This document shows positions 1 to 7,959 of a stretch of 36,763 bases of DNA, in pieces. Each line of letters begins with the position of its first letter. The first letter of the stretch is position 1. Source of the stretch: VBDM01 sp049802235 (GTDB lineage Bacteria > Pseudomonadota > Gammaproteobacteria > Burkholderiales > SG8-39); the NCBI GenBank assembly GCA_049802235.1, contig JBARMB010000016.1, positions 1-36,763 of the forward strand. The letters run 5' to 3'. Position numbers and translations under genes: made by a program. The notes beneath the pieces were generated by a model that searched no databases, had not been told where the DNA came from, and worked only from the letters and a program-made list of their open reading frames with translations.

Positions 1-68
1 GGCGCCGGCTGCGGCGCGGCCGCGCAGCCGGCGAGGATCACTGCCAGGGCAATGAAGATGTATCTCAT
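1..68 (-). CDS. N-terminus of a lipoprotein (3' part outside the window)
   Basis: Reading leftwards from the ATG at 68-66, the frame encodes a short charged start, a hydrophobic stretch and a lipobox LAGC followed by an Ala/Pro-rich segment. This is the classic type II signal peptide of an outer- or inner-membrane lipoprotein. Only about 22 residues lie inside the window, so the mature protein and its function cannot be read. No clear Shine-Dalgarno sequence is visible upstream. The gene lies downstream of mrcB on the same strand, but a palindromic element separates them, so co-transcription is uncertain. Confidence 0.6.
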   Translation of the reverse strand, partial: MRYIFIALAVILAGCAAAPQPA

Positions 69-130
69 TGGACGCTTAGAAACCTGTTGCAAAACAAACA
101 AACGAATTGCCGTCATAAGCAGACGCAAAT

Positions 131-223
131 GCCGTCATTCCCGCGGCCTTTAGCACCCGCGAAAGCGGGTGGGGAATCCAGCGGCGGCACAGTCACTGGA
201 TCCCCCGCTTGCGCGGGGATGAC
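131..223. repeat. REP/MITE-like palindromic element with two hairpins
   Basis: The outer arms GTCATTCCCGCG (134-145) and GCGCGGGGATGAC (211-223) are inverted copies. Inner arms GGGGAATCCA (171-180) and TGGATCCCCC (197-206) also pair. Two tight hairpins, CCCGC-GAAA-GCGGG (156-169) and CCCCGC-TTGC-GCGGGG (203-218), are contained in it. This arrangement is typical of dispersed extragenic palindromes in GC-rich betaproteobacteria (established knowledge). It lies just after mrcB and could also act as its transcription end. Confidence 0.7.
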
Positions 224-256
224 GCAAGCCTTTTTGCAATAAATTCTTATCTTCGC

Positions 257-2557
257 TCATCTGCCAAACAAGCGCTGCAGCCAATTCTTCGCGCGTTCCT
301 TCACCTGCTCGACGGCGACGCCCACGGCCGATGCGCACGGAGCGCGCTCCACCGGCGCCGAGCCTTGCGCGAACGGCAGCTCGAGCGCCCCGGTGCAGCC
401 TGCGTCGGCGCGCAATCCGCTCTGCGGATCGATCAGCACGTTCTCGATGCCCTCCGGCTTGGGCAACGCCAGCGGCTCCGGGTCGAGCGAAGCCATCAGC
501 TCGCCCCAGACCGGCAGCGCGGCGGTGGCGCCCAGGAGGCGCGCCGCGCGGTTGTCGTCGTAGCCGATCCACACGATCCCGAGCCGGTCGCCGGTGAATC
601 CCGCGAACCAGGCGTCGCGCTGCTCGTCGGTGGTGCCGGTCTTGCCTGCGACCGCGATCTCCGGCGGCAGCCAGTTCCTGAGCGACTGCGCGGTGCCTTC
701 GCGCACCACGCCCTGCATCGCCGCGGTGAGAAGATACATCGGCTCGGGCGGGAACGCCTGCTCCACCGCGAGCGGGTAGCGCTTGAGCGGCCGGCCGTCC
801 TGGGTCGTCACTTCGCGGATGGCGCGCAGCGGCGTGCGGAATCCGCCGCTCGCGATCGTCTGGTACATCTGCGCCACCTCGAGCGGGCTCAAGTCCACCG
901 CGCCGAGCAGGGTGGAGGCGTACGGCTGCAGCTCGCGCCCGATGCCGAGCTTCTTCACGGTGGCGAGAACTTTGTCGATGCCGATGTCGGTGCCCAGGCG
1001 CGCCGTCGCGGCGTTGTAGGACTGCGCCAGCGCCGTGCGCAGCTGCACCGCGCCGTGGAACTTCCTGTCGTAGTTCGCCGGCTGCCAGTCCGGCGCGCCG
1101 CGGCTCTTCCACACGAAAGGCCCGTCGTCGATCGGCGTGACCAGCGTATAGCGCGAGGGCTCGGCGAGCGCCGTGAGGTAGATCGCGGGCTTCAGCAGCG
1201 AGCCCACGGGCCGCGCGGCGTCGAGCGCGCGGTTGAAGCCGCGGTAGAGCGGGTCGCGTCCGCCGACCAGCGCCTGCACTTCGCCCGCCTGGCTGTCGCT
1301 GACCACGATCGCGCCCTCGAGCCCGGGATCGCCGAAGCGTTTCTCCTTGTCGAACTGGGCGAGCTTGCGCTCGAGCACGCGTTCCGCGGCGCCCTGCACG
1401 CGCGGGTCGAGCGTGGTGAAGACCCTCAGGCCCTCCGAGCGCAGGTCGGCCTCGTCGTATTCCTGCCGCAGTTGCCGGTGCACGAGATCGAGAAAGGCCG
1501 GGTGCGGCGAGGTGCCCATGGCGGCCTTCGGGTTCAGCCCGAGGCTCGCGGCGCGCGCGGCCGCGTACTGCTCCATCGTGGCGGAGCCCTGGTCCTTCGT
1601 CTCGCGCAGGACGAGGTTCCTCCGCTCGAGCGCGCGCCGCGGATGGCGGTAGGGATCGTAGTAGGCCGGGCCCTTCGCCAGGCCGACCAGGAGCGCGCTC
1701 TCCGCGAGCGTGAGCTGCTCGACCGGCTTGCCGAAGTAGTACAGCGACGCGAGCCCGACGCCGTGGATGGCGCGGTCGCGGTCCTGGCCGAGGTAGATCT
1801 CGTTCAGGTAGGTCTCGAGGATCTCCTCCTTGCCGTAGTGCAGCTCGAGCAGCACCGCCATGACGAGCTCGGTCGCCTTGCGCTGCAGCGTGCGCTCGGG
1901 CGTGAGGAAGAAGTTCTTCACCAGCTGCTGCGTCAGCGTGCTGCCGCCCTGGAGCCCGTGCCCGCGGAGGAAGCTCACGGCCGCCCGGGCGATGCCGCGC
2001 AGGTCGAAGCCGTGGTGAGAGTAGAAATTGCGGTCCTCGGTCGCGATGAGCGCCTGCACCAGGGGCTTCGGCACCTCGGAGAGGCGAACGAGCACGCGGT
2101 CCTCGTTGTTCGCGGGGTAGATGCCGCCGATCGGCAAAGGCTCCAGGCGCGCGAGCGGCAGGTCCCTGCCTTCGGCGTCGCGCACCGCCGTCACCGCGCC
2201 GCCGTCGAACGCGACGCGGATGCGCTTCGCGGCTTGAGGCCCGTCCCAGAACACGAACGGCCGCACCGCGATCTCGAGCGCGTCGGCGCTGCGTGCGAAC
2301 CAGCCCGATTCGCCTTCGCGCGCGCCCTCGCGGTAGCCGTCCTCGCGCAACTCGTCCACGACGTCCGCCTGCGGGATGCGCAGCCCGGCGTGCAGCTCGA
2401 GCGGCCGCGCGTAGATGCGCGCCGGCAGCGCGAAGCGCCGGCCCTCGAACTCGCTGCGCACGCGAATGTCGAGATAGAGCGTGAACCCGGCCGCGAGCAG
2501 GGCGGCGGTGAGGAAGGCGAAGCGGAGGGTTCGCCAGAATTTTCTGCGGCGGGACAT
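257..2557 (-). CDS. mrcB: Penicillin-binding protein 1B, bifunctional glycosyltransferase/transpeptidase
   Basis: Class A penicillin-binding protein that polymerises lipid II glycan and cross-links peptides in the periplasm, anchored by one N-terminal membrane helix. From the ATG at 2557 it has 766 residues, a little shorter than E. coli PBP1B. Visible in order: a membrane helix at about 10-30; a UB2H-like region typical of PBP1B; the GT51 domain with catalytic E174 in TEDRNFYSHHG, then GGSTLTQQLVKN and RKATELVMAVLLE; and the transpeptidase with S453-x-x-K456 (GSLLK), an SYN motif and K639 in KTGT. An ATG three codons earlier (2566) is equally possible. A longer upstream reading frame exists but runs through a terminator at 2693-2721, so it is rejected as the start. 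Monocistronic as far as can be seen. Confidence 0.93.
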   Translation of the reverse strand: MSRRRKFWRTLRFAFLTAALLAAGFTLYLDIRVRSEFEGRRFALPARIYARPLELHAGLRIPQADVVDELREDGYREGAREGESGWFARSADALEIAVRPFVFWDGPQAAKRIRVAFDGGAVTAVRDAEGRDLPLARLEPLPIGGIYPANNEDRVLVRLSEVPKPLVQALIATEDRNFYSHHGFDLRGIARAAVSFLRGHGLQGGSTLTQQLVKNFFLTPERTLQRKATELVMAVLLELHYGKEEILETYLNEIYLGQDRDRAIHGVGLASLYYFGKPVEQLTLAESALLVGLAKGPAYYDPYRHPRRALERRNLVLRETKDQGSATMEQYAAARAASLGLNPKAAMGTSPHPAFLDLVHRQLRQEYDEADLRSEGLRVFTTLDPRVQGAAERVLERKLAQFDKEKRFGDPGLEGAIVVSDSQAGEVQALVGGRDPLYRGFNRALDAARPVGSLLKPAIYLTALAEPSRYTLVTPIDDGPFVWKSRGAPDWQPANYDRKFHGAVQLRTALAQSYNAATARLGTDIGIDKVLATVKKLGIGRELQPYASTLLGAVDLSPLEVAQMYQTIASGGFRTPLRAIREVTTQDGRPLKRYPLAVEQAFPPEPMYLLTAAMQGVVREGTAQSLRNWLPPEIAVAGKTGTTDEQRDAWFAGFTGDRLGIVWIGYDDNRAARLLGATAALPVWGELMASLDPEPLALPKPEGIENVLIDPQSGLRADAGCTGALELPFAQGSAPVERAPCASAVGVAVEQVKERAKNWLQRLFGR

Positions 2558-2692
2558 CGGGTGCATTCTACTTCGTTGCGGTGCACTGGCGGTCGGTCGC
2601 CGCGAATCGGAATCCGGCCGGAATAACGAATCGGCGCGGCAGCACCGAGCCGCGACTCGAGGAGTGCTCCCGGCGCTAGGAGCGCGGCAGCC

Positions 2693-2721
2693 AAAAAAAA
2701 AGGCCCCCGGACGGGGGCCTT
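2693..2721 (-). terminator. Strong intrinsic terminator
   Basis: On the minus strand a perfect 9-bp stem AAGGCCCCC/GGGGGCCTT with a 4-nt loop (stem 2700-2721) is followed directly by a run of T residues (A-run at 2693-2701 on the plus strand). It lies 90 bp beyond the stop of the secreted-protein gene at 2811 and upstream of mrcB, so it ends that transcript and insulates mrcB. Confidence 0.88.
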
Positions 2722-2810
2722 CCTGCAACGCGGCCTGATGCATACTAAACGCACACGCTCGGAGCGCTGGGCGGCCGCGCCCTGCGCCCCCCCGCCGAAA
2801 GTCCGGCGCG

Positions 2811-3332
2811 TCAGTCGTCGTCGCTCAGGTTCGGAATTCCGGCCGCGAACCAGGCCCCGGCCACGTTGCGGATAAGGAGCACCGGGCTGGCACAGTCGGC
2901 CGGCTGCGGTGTCAGTACATCATCGATCGAAAAATCGCCGTTGGGCTCGATCAGTACGCCGGCAGGGTTCGTGTTGTGCAACGTGAACGGCGCGACAGCC
3001 TCGCAAATCAGCGTGGCGAACACGCTCTGGTTGTTCGTCCCCCCGATGGCATTGCCGCCGGCCAGCAGCAGGCCCTTTCCCCTGACCTTGATGCTCCCGT
3101 CGAATTTCACGTCGGCCCTGAGATCGGCGATCGTCCAGATCTGGCCGGGAGGGTTGACCCCGCGCACAACGTTTCGGTTCACGACTTCGGCCGTCGCAGC
3201 CGTCCCCACGCCGCTCGAAACGGGATTGACTGCAATCCCGCCTTTGAATTTCACCAGGGAATCCCCCGCCGCCGCCGAGAGAGGCAAGGCGATTCCAAGG
3301 ATTAGCACGAAAGCCGACGCATTTTTCAGCAT
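2811..3332 (-). CDS. Small secreted protein of unknown function
   Basis: 173 residues with a clear Sec signal peptide (MLKNASAFVLILGIALPLSAAAG) and a mature part of about 150 residues containing VKFKGGIAVNPVSSG, VVRGVNPPGQIW, LLLAGGNAIGG and SPVLLIRN. The pattern is beta-strand rich with many Gly, Val and Asn residues and two cysteines that could pair in the periplasm. I recall similar uncharacterised secreted proteins in proteobacteria but know no function. The ATG is supported by a strong GGAGGAG ribosome-binding site 7-8 nt upstream. It stands alone between non-coding DNA and the terminator at 2693-2721. Confidence 0.85.
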   Translation of the reverse strand: MLKNASAFVLILGIALPLSAAAGDSLVKFKGGIAVNPVSSGVGTAATAEVVNRNVVRGVNPPGQIWTIADLRADVKFDGSIKVRGKGLLLAGGNAIGGTNNQSVFATLICEAVAPFTLHNTNPAGVLIEPNGDFSIDDVLTPQPADCASPVLLIRNVAGAWFAAGIPNLSDDD

Positions 3333-3589
3333 GACAACTCCTCCTTCTTCAAGTTAAGGATAAACGACATCTCGCGACGCATGCCCCATCCGTTTCCGTC
3401 CGGGCAGGGTGCTCGCTGCTAAACACGCTTCGCGGCCGGTTTATTCCCCGGAGGAACAAGAAAGATGAAGCGCCGGCTTCCTCGGCCCGGGGCGCATCGC
3501 CGCGCGTTCGATGGTGAAGGCGATCGGAATCCAGCCGCAGTGACGTAGCGGCAATGGATGCGCGGGAGTTCGGGGCGATCCTCGCGGCA

Positions 3590-3761
3590 GCGCGCTGAGC
3601 CTCGCCGCTCGCGAGCGTGCGGAATTCGCGCTCGACGAAGGCGATGATCGCGCGCGTGAGACAGTCGGCGTGATCGCCGCTCGCGGACGAGTTCACCTGC
3701 TGGTTGCCGCCGGGCGCCGTGAAGCAGTCCGGAAAGACGGCGATCGCCGGCCCTATTTTCT
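3590..3761 (-). pseudogene. Internal fragment of an enterochelin-esterase-like alpha/beta hydrolase
   Basis: Read on the minus strand from 3761, a TAG is followed directly by KIGPAIAVFPDCFTAPGGNQ, then QVNSSASGDHADCLTRAII and FVEREFRTLASGE. This matches the part of the putative esterase family (PF00756) just before the nucleophile elbow. The frame then departs from the family before the GxSxG motif, so no active site remains. Both ends are missing. Its first 44 bp (3718-3761) match 8288-8331 at 40 of 44 positions, where the N-terminal part of the same kind of gene lies. Between here and the secreted-protein gene (3333-3589) no gene is recognisable. Confidence 0.75.
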
Positions 3762-4188
3762 AGCGTGCCTTGTAATGGGTGTTTGCCAACCGGACGATCT
3801 GCGAATAAGGGAAGTCCGCCAATTCGCCGAACTTCTGCTGCGCCATCGTCACCAGCGCGGCGACATCACGCACCCGATCGTTCGAATCCAGCGAGAACTG
3901 CAGTCCTCTCAAGCCGCCGCATTGCATGCGCATTTCCTGCGCATGCGGCAACGGACCGTCGATGTGTAATTTACCCAGCGCGAAAGTGAAGTTGTGCCGC
4001 AGCAAGTCACGCAACGCGATACAACGCCCGCGCGCTTGCGCATCGTTGCAGGCAACGATTTCACGCTCGGCAATATTGTGCTTCTCTGCCTTCGAACATG
4101 CCGCGCAATGGGCCAGAATGGTTTTTTCGAACGGACATGGGCCCAGGATCGTTTCGGACAATATCCGTCGATAAGCTGTTTCATCCAT
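3760..4188 (-). CDS. Cysteine-containing protein of unknown function (142 aa)
   Basis: 142 residues, soluble, with cysteines at 18, 28, 31, 47, 56 and 90; the first three are in CPFEKTILAHCAAC, which looks like a metal or Fe-S ligand cluster (inference). Other notable motifs are DGPLPHAQEMRMQCGGLRGLQ and a C-terminal VRDVAALVTMAQQKFGELADFPY. I do not recognise a named domain. It is the last gene of a likely minus-strand operon with the 75-residue protein (11 bp upstream) and the ankyrin protein. The stop codon TAG lies at the junction with the esterase fragment, so the 3' end of this gene marks a rearrangement boundary. Confidence 0.75.
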   Translation of the reverse strand: MDETAYRRILSETILGPCPFEKTILAHCAACSKAEKHNIAEREIVACNDAQARGRCIALRDLLRHNFTFALGKLHIDGPLPHAQEMRMQCGGLRGLQFSLDSNDRVRDVAALVTMAQQKFGELADFPYSQIVRLANTHYKAR

Positions 4189-4199
4189 TACATGTTCGT

Positions 4200-4427
4200 T
4201 CAGTCATCCTGCGGATTGGGAATGGGTGCGCGCACCTGATTGAGCAAATCCTCGGCGTGCAATTCCGTTTCGGCAAAAATCACCTTGATGACGCAGGACG
4301 CGTCGCCGGCAAGCTCGCTGCGTATCTGTTTGGCCCGGCTTGAAGCTTCACGAAACGCGTCGTGCTGTTCCAGTTTTTCCAGACGGCGGATCGGTGTTTG
4401 AAATATCCTGTAAACGAAATAGGGCAT
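4200..4427 (-). CDS. Small protein of unknown function (75 aa)
   Basis: 75 residues, beginning MPYFVYRIFQTP and containing a charged helix (RRLEKLEQHDAFREASSRAKQIRSEL) and an acidic end (ETELHAEDLLNQ). No signal peptide or membrane segment. The layout (short beta start, helix, VIKVIFAETELHAEDLL) suggests a compact alpha/beta fold. It sits 52 bp after the ankyrin gene and 11 bp before the Cys-containing gene on the same strand, so the three are probably co-transcribed. I know of no function; I recall similar small proteins starting MPYFVYRI in other proteobacteria but cannot verify this here. Confidence 0.72.
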   Translation of the reverse strand: MPYFVYRIFQTPIRRLEKLEQHDAFREASSRAKQIRSELAGDASCVIKVIFAETELHAEDLLNQVRAPIPNPQDD

Positions 4428-4479
4428 TGCAATCTTTCATGGAGCCGGGAGCGAACCCGGTTTCCTGAATAGCGAACGG

Positions 4480-5055
4480 TCAGGACTTGCGGACGGGCTT
4501 CAGAAAAGTCACGACTTTCGATCCCGGCTCGTTCTTGCTCGAACAACTGCCTTCGCCGACCCCGGCGTCGCGCTCCGCTTCGTGCAGCAGATTGATCACA
4601 TCCACGTAGTGTTTTTGCTTCACCATCATGAGCGCCGTGAGGCCGCCGTCGTTGCGCGCCATGACATCGGCGCCCGCCTTCAGCAGCGTCTCGACCACCG
4701 CGGTTTCTCCGTAGCCTGCCGCCAGCATCAGCGGGCGGATGCCGTAGGCGATGGGCATTTCCACGTTCGCTCCCGCGTCGATGAGCGCCTGCGCCACCTG
4801 CGCAAATCCCCGATCCAGCTCGGCGTTGTACGCCGCCTTCATAAGCGGCGTCCAGCCGCGTTCATCGCTCGCATTGACTTCGGCGCCCGCGTCGATCAAC
4901 GCCCGGACCAGGGGCAGATTGCCGGCGTGGGCAGCCAGCATCAGCAGCGTGGCGCCCTCGCCGTCGCGCGATTGGATATCGGCTCCGGCAGCCAACATCT
5001 GTCGGGTGCGCTCGACATCGCCGGTTCTCACTGCTTCGAGTAATTCCGTGGACAT
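4480..5055 (-). CDS. Ankyrin-repeat protein
   Basis: 191 residues made almost wholly of ankyrin repeats: LLEAVRTGDVERTRQMLAAG, then ATLLMLAAHAGNLPLVRALI, GWTPLMKAAYNAELDRGFAQ and later copies ending in a GLTALMMVKQKHYVDVINLL repeat, with a short Lys-rich tail. Such proteins bind partner proteins; the partner is unknown. No signal peptide, so probably cytoplasmic. The ATG at 5055 is preceded by AAAGGGAAA at a good distance; the frame stays open upstream to 5307 but the extra residues are not ankyrin-like. It leads an apparent operon with the two small proteins downstream, which makes those candidate partners (inference). Confidence 0.85.
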   Translation of the reverse strand: MSTELLEAVRTGDVERTRQMLAAGADIQSRDGEGATLLMLAAHAGNLPLVRALIDAGAEVNASDERGWTPLMKAAYNAELDRGFAQVAQALIDAGANVEMPIAYGIRPLMLAAGYGETAVVETLLKAGADVMARNDGGLTALMMVKQKHYVDVINLLHEAERDAGVGEGSCSSKNEPGSKVVTFLKPVRKS

Positions 5056-5364
5056 AGGATTTCCCTTTCTACTCCGCTTCCTTGTTCCCCGCAGGTATGA
5101 TGCCGGCCGCCGCGGGCCGCTTCGACACGATGCGCGCGCCGTGGTGGCTATGATACCAATCGCGCCCGCTGCAATCGAGACAAATGCCGGAGAGCGAGTT
5201 GAGGCGGTCCCGGTACTTCGCAACCAGCTTGATCGGAGCGTACGAACGTCTCCAGCCATGCGGTAAACTGTCGGCCGGCAATCTTTCCCCCGCGTGTTCG
5301 GCGGCAAGCCGCCGGAACCCCGGGCAAGGTCATCCGCACCATCCGTTCAACAGAAGGGACCGAC
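5056..5364. other. Intergenic region between divergent ankyrin and GST genes
   Basis: 309 bp. On the minus strand a 70-codon frame (TTG at 5281, stop at 5069) encodes SGICLDCSGRDWYHSHHGAR with a CxxC and an HSHH cluster and ends 13 bp before the ankyrin ATG. It could be a short gene at the head of that operon, but it has no clear ribosome-binding site and I recognise no family. The GST promoter must also lie here; AAGGGA at 5354-5359 is its ribosome-binding site. No palindrome or clear promoter pair was found. Confidence 0.4.
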
Positions 5365-5973
5365 ATGAAACTGTACTACGCTCCCGGCGCCTGCTCGATG
5401 GCGCCGCACATCGTACTGCGCGAAGCCGGCTACAAGTTCGATCTCGAGAAAGTGGACATTCCCAACAAGAAGACCGCGGGCGGAGAGGATTACTGGAAGA
5501 TCAATCCCAAGGGCTACGTGCCGGCGCTCAAGCTCGATGACGGGCAGGTTCTCACCGAGGTGCAGGTCATCTGCCAGTACCTCGCCGACCACAAGGCGGA
5601 GGCCGGGCTCGCGCCTAGGGCGGGCACGATGGAGCGCTACCACCTCATGGAGATGCTCAACTTCACTTCGAGCGAGGTGCACAAGCAGATCGGCGCGTTG
5701 TTCAACCCCAAGATGACCGCGGAGATGAAGGACGTGCAGCTCGGCACCATCGAGCGGCGGCTGAACGCCCTGGAGAAGATGCTCGAGGGAAAGCAATACG
5801 CGAGCGGCGACAGGTTCAGCATCGCCGACGCCTATCTGTTCGTGATCCTCAACTGGACCGGCATGCACAAGATCGATCTCGCCAAGTGGCCGAACATCAA
5901 GGCTTACCAGGCGCGCATCGCCGCCCGGCCCAAGGTGCAGGAAACGATGAAGGCGGAAGGCCTCCACACGTAG
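5365..5973 (+). CDS. Glutathione S-transferase, beta-class type
   Basis: 202 residues, the normal size of bacterial beta-class GST. The thioredoxin-fold N-terminus begins MKLYYAPGACSMAPHIVLRE, with the conserved Cys10 and Ser11 that contact glutathione, followed by NPKGYVPALKLDDGQVLTE (cis-Pro and glutathione-binding loop). The helical C-terminal domain holds the GDRFSIADAYLFVIL fold motif. It conjugates glutathione to electrophiles or reduces peroxides in the cytoplasm; the real substrate cannot be told. The ATG has AAGGGA upstream. It is the only plus-strand gene in this part and converges on the ceramidase-like gene with 56 bp between the stops. Confidence 0.92.
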   Translation: MKLYYAPGACSMAPHIVLREAGYKFDLEKVDIPNKKTAGGEDYWKINPKGYVPALKLDDGQVLTEVQVICQYLADHKAEAGLAPRAGTMERYHLMEMLNFTSSEVHKQIGALFNPKMTAEMKDVQLGTIERRLNALEKMLEGKQYASGDRFSIADAYLFVILNWTGMHKIDLAKWPNIKAYQARIAARPKVQETMKAEGLHT

Positions 5974-6029
5974 CCGGGCACCGGGTCATCGGTTTCGCGC
6001 GCGCTCAGGCTGCGCACTCTGGGCGCACG

Positions 6030-6794
6030 TCACGCCAAAGCCGCTGTCCCGACCGGCTTTCTCGCCTGCAACATCCACAGAAGGCTGTAGCAGCCCGTCG
6101 CAGCCAGAAGGTGCTTGATCGTGTGCCCGCTTATCGTCTCTGCGGTGTTCCGGAACAGGGCGACATCGTACGCTTCGGCGACCTTGGCGAGCACATACCA
6201 CGCAAGCGCAGCGATGAGGACCCACTGATGGGAGTATCGACCCTCGAACAGAACCATCACGGCTGCAATCGACAGCAGCGGCACCAACTGGACCCAGTAA
6301 TAGAGACGCAGATCGTCGGCCCAGTGCCAGTAGAGGACGCTGGCGAATCCAAGCAGCACGGCGGGCACCAACAATAGCGCCCCGAGGCGCTCGCTCACGT
6401 ATTCGCCGGCAAGGGCCGCGACGAGGCCCATGAAGCCGATGGTCATGGGCAAGCGGTCCCACAGCAACGTGTTGTTGTCCGGACTCCAGTGGTAATACGC
6501 CGATCCCGCACTGACAAAGGCAACCCCGGCGAACACGACGGTCCAGGCGCGACCGGCTGCTCCGAGGTCGGCTCGCAGGCAGAATCTCAGGCCGGCGATT
6601 CCCACCAACAGGAACGGGAGGTTCGACAGGACATCGAGCCCATACGGAATCCCCCAGACAGCACGACGATCGGCAAACTCGTGGTACGCGGCCTCCTGGG
6701 GAAGCGGTTCCAGACTGAATATCCATGCCAGCGACCCGAGCACGATGAACAGCAGCACCGAGTGCCGCCAAGTGAATCCCGTCTGCGTGATCAA
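6030..6794 (-). CDS. Alkaline ceramidase-like (CREST family) membrane protein
   Basis: About 254 residues with seven or so hydrophobic segments. Motifs of the CREST metal-dependent hydrolases (alkaline ceramidase/phytoceramidase) are visible: SAGSAYYHWSPDNNTLLWDRLP (Ser, His and Asp) and a C-terminal ISGHTIKHLLAATG (HxxxH). In the family these bind zinc and cleave amide bonds of ceramide-like lipids within the membrane; the bacterial substrate is unknown. The start is uncertain: TTG at 6794 has GGAG upstream, while a GTG at 6824 is also in frame. Longer frames upstream overlap the enolase gene antisense-free but lack family similarity. It follows the enolase gene by about 30 bp on the same strand and may share its transcript. 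Confidence 0.8.
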   Translation of the reverse strand: MITQTGFTWRHSVLLFIVLGSLAWIFSLEPLPQEAAYHEFADRRAVWGIPYGLDVLSNLPFLLVGIAGLRFCLRADLGAAGRAWTVVFAGVAFVSAGSAYYHWSPDNNTLLWDRLPMTIGFMGLVAALAGEYVSERLGALLLVPAVLLGFASVLYWHWADDLRLYYWVQLVPLLSIAAVMVLFEGRYSHQWVLIAALAWYVLAKVAEAYDVALFRNTAETISGHTIKHLLAATGCYSLLWMLQARKPVGTAALA

Positions 6795-6825
6795 GGAAGC
6801 TCGCTCCGGTTTCCTGATATCCACC

Positions 6826-7905
6826 CTAGCCGCTGCGATATTTCGCCTTCGCGCCCCTGGCAAGGGCCATGCCGTGACCGGGCCGGTCGGCGATGCGGAA
6901 GCAGCCGTCCTGGCACGCGGGCATCTCTTCGAACAGATCGGGTGGCGTCCAGTCGATGAATTCCACCAAGAAGCCGTTGGCGAGCGCGCCGACGACCTGC
7001 AGCGACAGCTCGTGCACGACGTGCGGCGCGACCGCGACCTGGTGCGCGGCCGCAAGATGGCCGATGCGCAGGGTTTCGGAAAAGCCGAGCGCGCGGCAGA
7101 CGTCGGGCATGAGATAGCGCGCCGCGCGGCGCTCGATCAGCTCGCGGAACTCGAAGCGCGTGTAGTTGTTTTCGCCCGTGGCGACGGGAATTTTGATCGC
7201 GTGCGCGACTTCGGCGCAGGCGGTGATGTCGTCGGCGAGCACCGGCTCCTCGTACCAGACGAGGTCGAGATCCTCGAGCGCCTGCGCCTGGCGGATGGCG
7301 CCGAGCACGTCGAGGCGCTGGTTTACGTCCACCATCATGCGCACGCCGTCGCCGAGCGCGCGGCGCACCGCCTCGACGCGCTTGCGGTTTTCCATCGGGT
7401 CGGGATGGTGGATCTTCATCTTGTAGTACTTGCAGCCCTGCGCGGCGTACTTCTCGGCCTCGGCGATCAGCTCTTTCTCGCTGTATTTCGACCAGCCGCC
7501 GCTGCCGTAGGCGGGAATGCGGTCGCTCGCCGCGCCCCAGAGCTTAAAGAGCGGCAGTCCCGCGGCCTTGCCGGCGATGTCCCACAAGCCGATGTCGAGC
7601 GCCGAGAGCGCATAGGCCGCGACGCCCTGCTTCTTCATGCCCATGTCGGCGCGGAACATCTTTTCCCACAGGCGCCCGACGAGGAGCGGGTCCTCGCCGA
7701 CGAGCACCGGCGCAAGGCGCGTCTCGAGATAGGCGTGCACGGCTTCCGCGCCGCCGCCGCCGAAGACCAGGCTGTAGCCCAGGCCCGTGATGCCTTCGTC
7801 GGTGGCGATGTCCGCGACGACCAGCTTCTGCTGCGCGTAGTTCCGCGCCATCGGCTGCGGCGTGGGGATGGCGAGGATGTAGCTGTCGATCGAAGAGATT
7901 TTCAT
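6826..7905 (-). CDS. Mandelate racemase/muconate-lactonizing-type enolase superfamily enzyme
   Basis: 359 residues, the usual size. Seen in order: N-terminal capping domain; K162-M-K164 (KxK catalytic lysine motif); D193-N195 in MVDVNQ; WYEEP at 217-221; E245 in ATGEN; D268 and H295 (APHVVHE). The Asp/Glu/Glu set binds Mg2+ and KxK plus the His-Asp pair is the pattern of the mandelate racemase subgroup, which abstracts the proton next to a carboxylate in acid sugars or aryl acids. The true substrate cannot be inferred. Start ATG at 7905. It is divergent from the GIY-YIG-like gene (54 bp apart) and upstream of the ceramidase-like gene. Confidence 0.9.
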   Translation of the reverse strand: MKISSIDSYILAIPTPQPMARNYAQQKLVVADIATDEGITGLGYSLVFGGGGAEAVHAYLETRLAPVLVGEDPLLVGRLWEKMFRADMGMKKQGVAAYALSALDIGLWDIAGKAAGLPLFKLWGAASDRIPAYGSGGWSKYSEKELIAEAEKYAAQGCKYYKMKIHHPDPMENRKRVEAVRRALGDGVRMMVDVNQRLDVLGAIRQAQALEDLDLVWYEEPVLADDITACAEVAHAIKIPVATGENNYTRFEFRELIERRAARYLMPDVCRALGFSETLRIGHLAAAHQVAVAPHVVHELSLQVVGALANGFLVEFIDWTPPDLFEEMPACQDGCFRIADRPGHGMALARGAKAKYRSG

Positions 7906-7959
7906 GGTGGTGGGATACTAGCACTCCGAAATCGATCCGGGTTTTACCGCTCCCGAGCA

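Noticed and set aside
209..2626. Long plus-strand open frame opposite mrcB
   Set aside because: Antisense shadow of a high-GC gene, Arg/Ala/Glu-rich without family features.
2558..2743. Open frame extending mrcB upstream by 62 codons
   Set aside because: It runs through the A-run and stem of a strong terminator (2693-2721) and has no penicillin-binding-protein similarity; the ATG at 2557 fits the family start.
3349..3589. Continuation of the minus-strand frame past the esterase fragment
   Set aside because: After FRTLASGE the frame loses similarity to the esterase family and lacks the GxSxG motif; treated as decayed DNA.
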